DNA of 64,000 nucleotides, from NCBI GenBank assembly GCA_009760855.2, contig WPIO01000055.1, positions 1,429,501-1,493,500 of the forward strand, read 5' to 3'. The notes beneath the pieces are model-generated. The model was given only the letters and a program-made list of their open reading frames with translations. It did not search any database and was not told the origin of the DNA. Shown here piece after piece: positions 33,302-44,400 of this stretch (its first letter is position 1; every line of letters starts with the position of its first letter). The DNA is from Cristatella mucedo (lineage: Eukaryota; Bryozoa; Phylactolaemata; Cristatellidae). A program made the position numbers and the translations under genes.

Positions 33302-33610
33302 TACCTAAGGGCAGGAGGAAGCTGAAAGTGGTGCCACACTTTAACTAGGTTTTAAGGAGCCAAGTCATAGCAAGCCTCGTGGGTAAGAGTTAACATTTTG
33401 CTCGGTATTCGTTGATCTACCAGGAACGATCGCAGCTTCTTCAGCAAAGGAGACACATGGCTGAGCCTCTGGGATTTGTTGAATTAGTGTTGCCTAGCAA
33501 CCATATTCATCGACTGCTGCAGAGGCTTTTTAATAGTCCAACCAAAACGGAATTGCAGTAGTCCAGCCGAGACAGAATCGCATAGCTGGTTATTTTTTTG
33601 CAAGCCACCA
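33302..33610 (-). mobile_element. LINE-B fragment, right half
   Basis: Resumes the LINE-B match (GAGCCAAGTCATAGCAAGCC, CAAAGGAGACACATGGCTGA) to about 33600. Confidence 0.72.
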
Positions 33611-33654
33611 TGGTGGACAGCCCCTAATCTCAGACATGTAACTGACTTGTCGCT

Positions 33655-33830
33655 GGTGAGCCGTGATGGCATACTAGGTAAGGTGGCTGCATTTCAAGAC
33701 CTTGGTCCCGAGGTCGTGAGTTCTAATCCTGTGGTGGACGATCCTTTATTGCGGCTGCAAGCGGTGATGACAGCCGTAAAGGCTCTTCTGTCGCTATACA
33801 AAAGAGATTGTAAAATCAGCACGTATTTTA
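33655..33830 (+). mobile_element. SINE-1
   Basis: AGCCGTGATGGCATACTAGG head, a B-box-like GAGTTCTAATCC, and the GCTCTTCTGTCGCTATACAA end. Confidence 0.82.
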
Positions 33831-34289
33831 CTTATTTTTTTTATAGATGCAGTTTTGACAAAGCCTAAACTATAGGCAGCTATCAAGGAGGACACCTAAA
33901 TTATGTGCGCGAAACCAAGGTTGCACTACAGTCTCACTGGTATTTCCGCAAAGAGGTTTAAACCGATAGCAGAACATTGAGCAGTCGACTTGCAAAACTT
34001 TTCTTTCCGTCTTCAAAGGGCGTATTCTTAGTCTGGGAAAAGGCAGTCCTCTCTCAGCCGATAATTCGGTATAATCAGCCGGTACTCTTTAGAGGCGGGA
34101 CTCTTGAGTACTTACGATGTCGCTTGCTCAGGCAAGAAGTTGGCTTGACGCTGTGAATGTCGTGCTAGCTCACCTTGACGCAATCTCGCCCCCACCACCC
34201 GACCGCTTTGGGGCTTCATGCCCGGGCTTGTCGTGCGGACTTGAATTAACATCAGTTGTACCTTTGCTTTTATCCCTCTCAGCCTTCGA

Positions 34290-35330
34290 GCACCTCAAAT
34301 TCTCTCAACTCACCTGCAGTATGTATTGATGACATCCACACATGGATGGCAGCAAACTTTCTAAAACTAAACGATGATAAAACTAACTTATTAGTTATGG
34401 GAAAACCCAGTGTGATTCACAAATTGGAAAGGCTAACGCTCAAAATTGGCTCTGCCACCATATCTCCTGTTGACTCAGCTCGAAATCTAGGTGTCATGTT
34501 CCAAAGTGACCTCTCGTCAGACGACCACATCAGCTCCACAGTAAAATCTGCCTAAATCAGCTACACAGCATTGCTAAAATTCTGGCTTGTTTATATAAGG
34601 ATACCACGTCTAAGTTGGTCCATGCATTTGTGACATCCCGTCGTGACTTCTGTAATTCACTGCTTGCCGGCCTACCGGCATGTGCAATCAGACGATTACA
34701 GCTGGTGCAAAATTCCACAGCTAGGTTTGTCTGTCGTGAGCGTCGAAGTTGCCACTTCACACCACTTCTCGCCGACCTGCAGTGGCTACCAGTCAAGGAA
34801 CGCATCGACTTCAAAGTTTTTTGTCGCTCACTTTTAGGTCACTTCATTTTTTGCTCCAATCTATCTCTCAGATCTACTCTCCACCAGGCCAAGCATCGTG
34901 CCACCCGCTTTTCATAATCCAACAGTTTACCAATACCTCGGAAAAACCTCAAATCCTTTGGAAACCATACATTTAGTTCGTATGCTCCCAAAGCCGGGAA
35001 CTCACTCTCGACTTGCGTCAGAACGTCCCCTGACTTGACCACATTTAAAAAGAACTTAAAAACACACATATATAGGACAGCATTTAGTGGGTCCCTGTGA
35101 TTCGTCCTTGATGTGCTTATGTGTGCTGACACTGTGCATGCTGCCACTAACCACACTTGCATGCTGACCCTGTGCATGTCACCCCTAACCATGTTATTCA
35201 TGTTGCTTATCAAGCATGATATTACTCACCGTTCACTCGCGTTTCCCTTTGCAGCAAATGTAAAGCGCCCAGAAATAGATTGAGTTCTCTGAGGTTGCTT
35301 TATCAAGTGCATTATTATTGATTTATTTAT
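34290..35330 (+). mobile_element. LINE-A 3' fragment, longer than most
   Basis: Starts upstream in the RT with CIDDIHTWMAANFLKLNDDKT and KIGSATISPVDSARNLGVMF, then the C-terminal blocks (LVHAFVTSRRDFCNSLLAGL). Several frameshifts and a stop at 34554 break it. The 3' UTR, hairpin and short ATT tail end near 35325. Confidence 0.88.
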
Positions 35331-35889
35331 AAGAATGGGAGCGAGTATTTAGCGATTCGTAGGACCCAATCGAATGTTTACGCCGCATGTGAAATTTAGT
35401 CAGAGGAGTTCCAGTGCCGGGGATGGGGCTGCCACAAATCTCGCAGTCCACAAATGTCGTGGCCCCAGGTCCTTCCTTCCGCCACTGCCCGAGGCACGCT
35501 CCGCTGGTGATTCATCGAGCAAGTCCAGCCATTGCCTCACTCCCTTTGACCAATCAATTCAAAGCGATTGATTTTCCGTAGGACGGAGTACCGACCCTGC
35601 TTATAGAATATCGTGCTGTACCACGCGATACCTAACCACATTCTCGCTGGAGCTCCAGTCAATGACGCCGCTCTAGTGGGTAGCGTTTTTTGGTTCAGCG
35701 GTGAACTTATAAGTATTCACACAGCTACATGGCTGAACAATCATTATACGACGTTATGGTGTTACTGTATGCAGACAACTTTGGTACCACTAACAAGCTG
35801 AATTTACTGCAATTTGGAGGAAGCAAGCTCCAGCCGTCGCTCGCTCGACGAAGGTAGTTTCACACTTTCTACCGTATCTATTGTTCAGT
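35331..35889. other. Unassigned sequence
   Basis: No gene or repeat recognised. Confidence 0.5.
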
Positions 35890-36265
35890 CGTCAAAAGAA
35901 TGAGAAATGCAGATGCCGAGTCATGAGGGCTGTTGAGCAGAATCCGCGTAGCAGCGACATGAGCTTGCAGAAATTGGTGCAGCAGTTCAGTTCATTTCAG
36001 CTCAGCTAGCTTTGACAGAGCCAAGCTTTCGCGGGCCTTGTGTGTCTGAGTAAAAATGTGGTTCTGTAAGCACTGATCGAACGAAAGCCATCATAGCTCA
36101 TTCAGCACAGTAGACGTATGGCTCAACATCTTGATGTTTTATGGCTGAACCTCTTGAGATTTTCCTTGCAGCCATTTCCACCAGAAGCTGCAGAGGCTTT
36201 TTTCGGTAGCCCAGCTACAACGGAATTACTGCTGCCCAGCGTAGACAGAGTCTAGGGAGCTAGTT
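35890..36265 (-). mobile_element. LINE-B fragment
   Basis: Diverged LINE-B RT region in reverse (GAAATTGGTGCAGCAGTTCA, GCGGGCCTTGTGTGTCTGAG). A short internal duplication (TGGCTCAACATCTTGATGTT then TATGGCTGAACCTCTTGAGA) is present at 36118-36160. Confidence 0.7.
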
Positions 36266-36778
36266 GGATTTTTACGCCCAGAACTTAATGACGCGTCCAC
36301 GTTTTTGCCATTGAATGGTATTTTCCAGAGCCGCTGAAAGGTATATGTCTACATTAACATTCGTAGCCAAAGCAACTCACTTCGAAGCCAAGAGTAAATC
36401 TTACAAACTAACCATTACTCGAGACAGGTTTTTGTATGCACGATCAAAACCTTAAGTTATGACGTCTCGAGATTCTAATTTCTAATTCAGAAATTGCTAT
36501 TAATCTCAATGATTGTCACAATCTGACCGAAGTAGTGCGCGCTTGCTTTAGCTTGCCAATACTGAAAGCAATGTAGCTGGCGCACTGCTCCCCAGTATAG
36601 TCACAAGCAACCGTTGACACTACCACGATGCGACTTTCAAATGTCAGCACTGACCCAACACTTCTGGCAGCCAGCGTTACGAACGCACTGTAGTGGCTCC
36701 TGAACGGCAGTTCTTTGCCACACAAGCAATGAGCACAGAGGCACTAGTCCTTGCAGACACGAGACCAATAAGAAAATA
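36266..36778. other. Unassigned sequence
   Basis: A minus frame (36516-36725) shows no recognisable domain. Confidence 0.5.
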
Positions 36779-36917
36779 ATATAATTCATTTGTATAGCGC
36801 CCTAAGAGAGAACTTAATCGTTCTTCAGGCGTTTCACATGTGCCTCGGGGCTCGAGCCCACGACCTCAGCCAGGTCTTGGTCAGGGAGAGCACCTTGACC
36901 GCTGAACCAAACCAGCT
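36779..36917 (-). mobile_element. SINE-2
   Basis: Same order in reverse: a TTGTATAGCGCCCTAAGAGA hairpin tail at left, the B-box GGGCTCGAGCCC, and an A-box-like TGGTTCAGCGGTCAAGGTG at right. Confidence 0.82.
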
Positions 36918-37244
36918 CGGCGTACCCGCGAAGCACCGGCCTCGAAGCACTGCATGCGTCGTTGCAGATGCCGCATCGACCCATGCACGCGTGGCTGCAA
37001 TCGCGACAGGGAGTCGATCAATCAGGAAAAGGGCGTAGACTATTTTCCGCTTGATCCACTAATGCAGCAATGCCGCTAAAAGCCTCGTGGCTGTTACAGG
37101 ACTAACACCAGAGGAATAACTGTTTGATAAACCTCTTAGTAACAAAATCTCGTGTACCAAGAGTATAGAGGACTTGAGGAATACTACTGGGAAACCCGAA
37201 GTACAAAAGGGTTGCATAGGCCATAACAGGCAATAACCATTACC

Positions 37245-38070
37245 ATATCAGCTCCACAGTCAAATCCGCCTATTTTCAGCTTCATAACATTGCTAAAATT
37301 CGGGCTTGTTTAGATAAAGATACCACGTCCAAGTTGGTCCATGCATTCGTGACATCCCGTCTCGACTTCTGCAACTCACTGCTTACTGGCCTACCGGCAT
37401 GTACGATCAGGCGATTGCAGCTGGTGCAAAACTCTGCAGCTAGGCTTGTCTGTCGTGAGCGTCGCAGTTGCCACATTACTCCACTTCTCGCCGACCTGCA
37501 CTGGCTACCAGTCAAGCAACGGATTGACTTCAAGGTTTTGTCGCTCACTTTTAGGTCACTTCATTCTTTGGCTGCAGCCTATCTCTCAGATCTACTCCCC
37601 CACCAAGCCAAGCATCGTAACCCCCCCCCCCCACTTTTCGGAATCCAACAGTCTAGAAGTACCTCGTACAAACCTCAAATCTTTTGGAGACCGTGCATTT
37701 AGTTCGCATGCTCCCAAAGCCTGGAACTCCCTCTCGACTTGCGTCACAACATCCCCCTGACTTGACCACATTAAAAAAGAACTTAAAAACACACCTATTT
37801 AGGACAGCATTTAGTGGGTCCCTGTGATTCGTCCTTCATGTGCTTATGCGTGCTGACACTGTGCATGCTGCCACTAACCACATTTGCATGCTGACCCTGT
37901 GCATGTCACCCCTAACCAAATTATTCATTTCGTTTTTTTTTTCAAGCATGATTTTACTTACCATTCAATGGCATTTCACTTTACAGCAAATGTAAAGCGC
38001 CTAGAGAGAGATTAAGTTCTCTGAGGGCGCTTTATCAAGTGAATTATTATTATTATTATTATTATTATGC
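37245..38070 (+). mobile_element. LINE-A 3' fragment
   Basis: RT C-terminal coding remnant (37334-37702: LVHAFVTSRLDFCNSLLTGL, HITPLLADLHWLPVKQRID) with a frameshift near 37620 at a C run. The LINE-A 3' UTR, the terminal hairpin and a (ATT)n tail follow. Confidence 0.88.
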
Positions 38071-38689
38071 AAGCGAAATAGAACGTGGAAGAATGCACCA
38101 TCAGCCCAAGTAATCATAGACAGCAACTGGCTGCACTATCCCGGAATGCCAGTGCACTATCGTCAAAAGTATGAGTGGCTGCATAACAGGGACTTATGCA
38201 TGACGTCACGCGTCTTATTTCGAAGCAGGTTCTAGCCCAGGGGGCCCTACGGACAGCATACTAAGTGGAATCGGGAAATACTTGACTATGAACTTAAATC
38301 CAGGGGTAGCCAGTTTCTAGCATCTTTAAATTCAGAAGCTCCACAACTCCATTCAGAATGCGAGAACTCCGTGGCAGGAACTAATCCACACCGACGGCGC
38401 CCACGTCTGAATCTCACGGTTGTTCCTATCCGACTGCCAAAACGCGATGCCATCATAAGACATAGGTGTGTCCTACCTTACGATACGCGAACTACATCAA
38501 TAATTGGGTACGACTAATTTCGAAACCCATAATGCAAGTGACCAATTGTCTTTTGAGAAGAACTTTTTAAACGATCCAAACCGAAAATTATGCATATCCG
38601 GTTCTTAATTATATATTTCAGGATTAATTTAGAATCGCAAACGCTGTCACGATCTGGCTGCTTAGCATACATGTTTTAATAATAACTAT
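38071..38689. other. Unassigned sequence
   Basis: Nothing recognised. Confidence 0.55.
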
Positions 38690-39130
38690 AGTAATAATAG
38701 TAATAAGACATTTTCAGAGCACCGAAAGATTAACAAGTGTGTTTCAAAGCATTCAATATTTGATGGATGGAGCATGCCAAGTAAGAAATGGTAGTTAAGA
38801 GAACAGGCGTATTACAACTCGTTGCAAGATAATCAATAATTAAGGATCAATGACATGCATGACATCATGCTTAAACGAGCGTGCAAAAGTACTGAAGCTT
38901 CAAGCAATCACTCTTAGGCCAGCGTGACCGCAAGAATACACTCAAGGCTGCCGCTTCGTAGGAGTAAAGTCATTGCAGGTGGTGACATAATACATACGTG
39001 ATATACAGACTGTTGGTGTATACAAACTGGAGGTCCGATCACCAAAGGATTGCAATTAAGTGCGAGAGCACACTGAAGGAGCGAGGAGGTATGGTATAGA
39101 GACTGGTGCGTGCCAGTAAAAGAAGCAATC
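38690..39130 (-). mobile_element. Possible LINE-C 3' end
   Basis: (AATAGT)n, CAGAGCACCGAAAGATTAA and CATGCTTAAACGAGCGTGCA match the other two LINE-C candidates. RT-end-like sequence (GGTCCGATCACCAAAGGATT) follows near 39035. Confidence 0.5.
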
Positions 39131-40407
39131 TGTAGGCCATTGAGATCGCTTCATCAGCTCGCACTAGCCGTGTCCGAACTCCTCAAAATGCCGAGTGACA
39201 GCAGGCATAAGCTCATGAATGAAAATGTAAGAGGAGATACAATTGCTTCGTAGGATTCTACGAGCTTCCATAAAAAATTAGCACCATACGAGTCTCTACA
39301 TATTCTGCTTGCTTTAAAGTCACAGGGAATCTGAGGAATATATACCATAATTTGACATGAACAAAATATGTTTCCTGGTAAGTCTTTTAGCTGAAGGCTC
39401 AGGTACAATGCAGAATGATATTTGTATTCGAAATGAGAGGCTTTTTTATTAAGTTCTTTTTATATCTGCTTTTGAAAAGAGACCTTGCGTCGCTCAGCGC
39501 ATGTCTGGGTGTCCAGCTAGGCAGGCAAGTGCTCCTTGTAGAACACAGCAGCAACTCTCGCAGCAACAGACACTCATAAAAAGATAGGGTGACAACTATT
39601 CATTCACTTCTCAATATGCAGTGAGCCCGCCGTCCGATTAGCAAGATATCAAACTTCCTATTAGCAAGATATTAAACTAATCCCGTTTAGTTTTTGTTTC
39701 TTTGCACGCGCACCGTTTCTAGATCTCGAGGCCCGCCGGCACTCGCTGGTCGTAGGCAGATTGGTACGGTCATCTGATGACGATAACCCAGCTGCGGTCT
39801 GACAGCTGTGGCTGGGAAGCCAGCCGGTATTGTGTTCCCAATAAACACAGGGATCAGCTGTGGCTGAGTAGGAAGCGGTTGGTCGAACGCCACGGGGAGA
39901 GCGGCTTCGCATAGGCGGAATAGGCGTCTCTGTGAGCCAGCTTCAGCTTTCCTCGTGCTGTCGCGCACGTGCGTACGGGAGAGCATTAATCTACAATAAG
40001 AGTACATAAAGTGTGTTTCTGAGCAGCGGAAGGAGCGTGTCTTTTCGTCAGCTGTCGACCGTCACGTGACAGCCCCGAGTGAGCTCGCGGCGAATGAACG
40101 AATGGGATAAAAGCTACCGAGACCTAGCAGATCACCTACACAGCAAACGACGTCCGAATCAACACAAGACATTAGAACACGAGAATATTCATCTTACTAT
40201 ATTGCACGAGGGCCACCCTAGCCAAAGTATAGGTAAACTTTTCCGCGTTAGGATTCTCAAGATGCAGCATTAGTATATCATTTTAGTAATTTATCTATTA
40301 TTATATGTAGCTGTTTCTTCCAGATCGGTAAGATGAACCAAACTTATTCAATCTATAGCCTTGGCGACAGGAATCAAACCATCACGATAACTGATGGGGG
40401 CTAGGCT
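39131..40407. other. Unassigned sequence upstream of CFAP161
   Basis: A proline-rich minus frame (40007-39687, 106 codons) and a stretch with TG...CA ends (about 39830-40073) containing CAATAAACA and GTACATAAAG were seen. The latter might be a small solo LTR, but no target duplication was confirmed. Confidence 0.3.
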
Positions 40408-40900
40408 ATTTTATAATAATAATAATACACATGCGCAGAGCTCTGAGACTTCAATTTCTTTCTAGGGCTCTTTATTATGCAGTAAAGGAAGCGTGTCATT
40501 ATGTTTAGTATTAGCGTTCACAGTATCAGCATGTACAGGCACAAAATGAGCCATTCACAAGCTTCTTTTTAAATGACATCAAGTCAGGGGATGTCACGAC
40601 ATCAGGCGGAAGTGAGTTACCGGCTTCCTACGAATTAAAAGCAAGTCATAAAAAGATTTGATATTGGTTCGAGGCACAGGTAAATGACTCGACTCGGAAG
40701 AGTTGGCGATACGAAGCCCAAGCCGGATGGGGCAGCAGTTCTGACTAGTAGGCTCGAGCTAGAGAATGACGGGAGCTAAAAGAGAGTGACAAACCTTGAA
40801 GTAAATACTCTGCTTGTTGGGGAAAAAGTGGATTTTAGCGATAAGTAGTCTAATGCGGCAACTGTGACACTCACGACAGACAAGCCTAGCTCCAGCGCTT
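40408..40900 (-). mobile_element. Diverged LINE-A (A-prime) fragment just upstream of CFAP161
   Basis: A (TAA)n and hairpin-like end at 40412-40480 are followed by reverse 3' UTR and RT C-terminal sequence to about 40900. Confidence 0.75.
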
Positions 40901-41114
40901 TTCGCCGCCAGCTGCAAGCGCGCTACTGCCTAAGCCGGAAGACCGGCCAGTGGTCAGGTACAGAAGTCGAGACCGGATGTCACCTTTACTCGAAACGCCA
41001 AAATGCGTCTACCAATTGGCGATATTTTTCTACAAAGGAAGTAAAATAATTTAATACGAAGCATCCGAGGCTGTTTTTACTCTCCATTCTGGTCTCCGGA
41101 AATTTGTGGCCTCA

Positions 41115-41128
41115 GTAGCCAAGGATAC
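41115..41128 (+). promoter_or_regulatory. X-box-like motif upstream of CFAP161
   Basis: GTAGCCAAGGATAC matches 10 of 14 positions of the symmetric RFX X-box GTTGCCATGGCAAC and keeps both GTnGCC and GG half-sites. It lies about 220 bases before the CFAP161 ATG. RFX factors drive ciliary genes, so the placement makes sense, but the match is imperfect. Confidence 0.45.
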
Positions 41129-41337
41129 TACGATACTATCAACATGGCTACTGCTGCCGCTGACGACCGTATTTGAGGTCCGGCGAGCAGTACGATTGCG
41201 AGGACAGGCTTTGAAGAAGGGTGCGTCGCAGCTCGCAAGATTTCAACGAATATTTGGCGCTAATCAGATAATTTATTATCTAGTGTTCACTTCGAAGGCT
41301 GTGCGGTGGTGTTTGACGGAATACGTCGAAAGCGCGC

Positions 41338-41406
41338 ATGGCTACCAGGTCGTATAATCCGTCCGTACGCGTTGGGAACTGGAATGAGGATATTCAGCTG
41401 GAAGAG
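41338..41406 (+). CDS. CFAP161: CFAP161 coding exon 1
   Basis: Encodes residues 1-23 from ATG to LEE, with the GNWNEDIQLEE signature. The donor is GTAACG, phase 0. Confidence 0.92.
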
Positions 41407-44400
41407 GTAACGGAGCTGAGTAATTTTTTAGGAATTTAATTATTTTTTTTTCTGCTTAATTTCTCGTGTTAACGACGCTCTTTATATTGGGATATTGATA
41501 GGACACGATAAAGGATTTCCTCGAAAGAAGGGAAAGAGGAGAGCTGCTTCTCCAGCGCTCTGCCGACTATGCTGCCATAGTCTTGAAGGAGGTACGAACC
41601 GCATCTTGCATCGTCGACGTTTTCTTCAGCGCTCATGATTATCTTGCTTTAGGAGCAGGAGAGTAAGCGAACTGGTCTCTATGAATGGGTCAGGAAACAA
41701 TGCGAAGGGATGCGGTTTTATGAGCTCCGATGTGCCGTCGGGGCTCACTTTCGCTCCACGATGGTCGTTAGTGGTAAATGGAGTGAAGGCCAGAATTCCA
41801 GGAACATAGGATGAATTCACTTCAGTGGACTGAGACAGCCGCAACAGTCGTCGGTGCGGGAATACATTAATACTCCCAGGTTTTTAATATTAATTAATTA
41901 ATTAAAAATTAATTAATACTCCCAGCCTTTCCTGGGAAAAGTGACGAGCTTACAACTTACAGCTATGGCTAGCCATTACCCTCATAGCCGTGCGAGCGAC
42001 GCAGCGCTTTACGTGCAAATGCTGCCACTCATTATCCACGGCTTGTCAGTTGGCAATCGCTTTAAACCAACCAGTACAACATTTCCACTCCCCGCGAAAG
42101 CCCACGCAAGCGACTCTTCGGGGTTGGCTGAGTCTCAGCGGTTAGTGAGATTTTCTCGGGGCTGCAAGCCAGTCTGCCAAGTCGGAGCTGCCTTCTAAAA
42201 TGGAGCCTGTGAATAAAGTCAAGCTGCCTTTTGATGGTTTGTTGCTACGTTCAAAGTTCGTGGACCTCAAAACGCAGCCACCGACACTTCGGGAGAGCCG
42301 CCACCATTGCTATCTTCGCTAATTGTTATCATTATTGGTTGGTCTCTCACTTTACTTGCATGCTGAAAATTTCAAAAAGCAACCTAAATGTCACAAAACC
42401 AAGCGCCAGGAATCCAGTTGCATTCGAAAGCAAGGGATCGGAAGTAGCCAATTATAATTAGAATGAAGTATTTGTGCATTCAAGCAGGTTTCGCAGGTTC
42501 CGATTGCACAGGTTGCGCAGGATCTGCGGGTTGCATTCACCTGCTTCAAGCCCTGCCTGCTTCATCTTTCTGACTTAGCATGCAGTGGGCTTCCCTGTGT
42601 TGACGGCACACACAGCAATTCGAACAGTCAATCTGTAGATTGCCACTTCTTACATAGCGCCCAGCAAAGCACGGCTCCAAAGTAAAAAGACATTGAGCTC
42701 ATGCAACAGCCTCATTTCTATAGCAGCAGACGAACGTTGGTGGCCATCACTCCCGATTGCAGTAGGGAAACTATTGAACAGTCAGCTTAATGACTCGAAC
42801 CGGCGACCTGGGTCGTGAAGTGCAAGCAGATCTGCACTGCCCGAGCCTGATAAACTGCCGATAGTTCGCCCTAGCATGTCTTTAAATTCGAGGCAGGACA
42901 AATCCTGCTAACCGTGGTGCCAATCGCTGCAGGCTACGAGAACCACCGTCACCGACGGCTGCATACACTTCGGCGATGCCGTACAGCTGGTGAATCCAGC
43001 CGCTAAGGACAGAAATAGATACTCTGTCAACACCAACCCGAGGGACGAGTCGGCTTTGTCGGTCAATATATCTCCGATGCAGCTTATCGAAAGAGGTCGC
43101 ATCGGTGGTACTTGCGGGGTGACGTCGGCTGCCGGCACGCTAGATCCGGTGGCACGAAACATTTTCCAGATTGTAAGGTAGGATCGATCGCCGGACGCTC
43201 AAGCTCCAGCTCCAGCGCGATGGCAGCTATAGCACGGCAACGGCTTGTGGCAGGCGCGATCGTGCTGGCGCCAGGCGTGCAGGCAGACTCACTCTACGGC
43301 TGCTATTCGCTTGCTGCTGCTGGTGCTGTGCACCCACGTGACCGACTGCAAAGACGGCAGGCGTCTGTTGTTGCAGTACCGAAGACGAGGTGGGAGCCAA
43401 GCGTCGGCTGACGTTTGGCGAGCCGTTTCACATACGGACCACAGATGATGGTGGCAGGGTGAGTGTACGATCTAGCAGCATCTGAGAGTGGCACTGGCCT
43501 GTCTCAGCCAGCTCTGCAGCACCAAGCCGTGTGCGATGATGCCGTATGCTGGACCGGGGCATCGACCTTGGCTGCTGTTCTTTCCAGCATGCACGTGATC
43601 GTGTGCAAAGGCTTGCTCGATAGAGGTGGGCACATGATGCTATCCCCTCGGTTGCTCGATGAATATTTACGATTAAGTCTGTTATGCCAAAGAGCTTTCT
43701 CAATGCGATCAGAGCTTTGGACTTGAATATCGCTTGACTACCTCTACGAATTCAACTCCTGCAGGCGCGTGTGACTTGTTGCATAGGCCTGGGCGATTAA
43801 GGGCCATCTGGCAGCCGTAGTAGGCATCAGAGTTACAGGCAGTGAGAGTCACAGGCAGTGAGAGCAGCAGCAGCAATGCAGAATAAGTCGTGGGCAGAAG
43901 TGGCAGCAGCAGCCCCTGAGGCAGCTCATCTGAGTGGGTAGCCGCTCAAGTACAGGTTACCTCAGGTTTGGTTATTTGGCCCCCTTTTTTCACCGTCTAT
44001 GTATTCCTTCTTTCTGAGGTCATTGCCAAATGCACGCTTTCATTTGTATGCAGATAACACCCAGCTGTACTTCCTTCGATTCTCATCAAGCCAACTTAAT
44101 TTCCACTTTCTGCCTGCATCGACGAATTCGTAAATTCAAACGATAATAAGACTATCCTAGTACTTAAGGGCCAACATAGAATCACGCGAAACTTGGAAGA
44201 CTTCGCCTTAAGAAAGGTTCATCTAGCACTACTCCCGTGACATCTGCCCATAATCTGGGCACGCTGTTCAAGAACGACGTGTCATTCGATGAGCCCATTT
44301 TTTCACTGGAAAGGATGCAGTAAAGGAGCATCGCCAAAATCGGGGCCAGCTCAAATAAGAATATGACAGCCTAGTGCAGCCGTTTGTGACATCGCATTTA

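Noticed and set aside
39687-40007. Proline-rich 106-codon minus frame
   Set aside because: No domain, no supporting exon structure, and the region may be a decayed LTR.
41880-41935. TTAAT-rich palindromic stretch as a regulatory site
   Set aside because: It looks like a small duplication of AATACTCCCAG with TTAATTAATT filler; no function can be supported.
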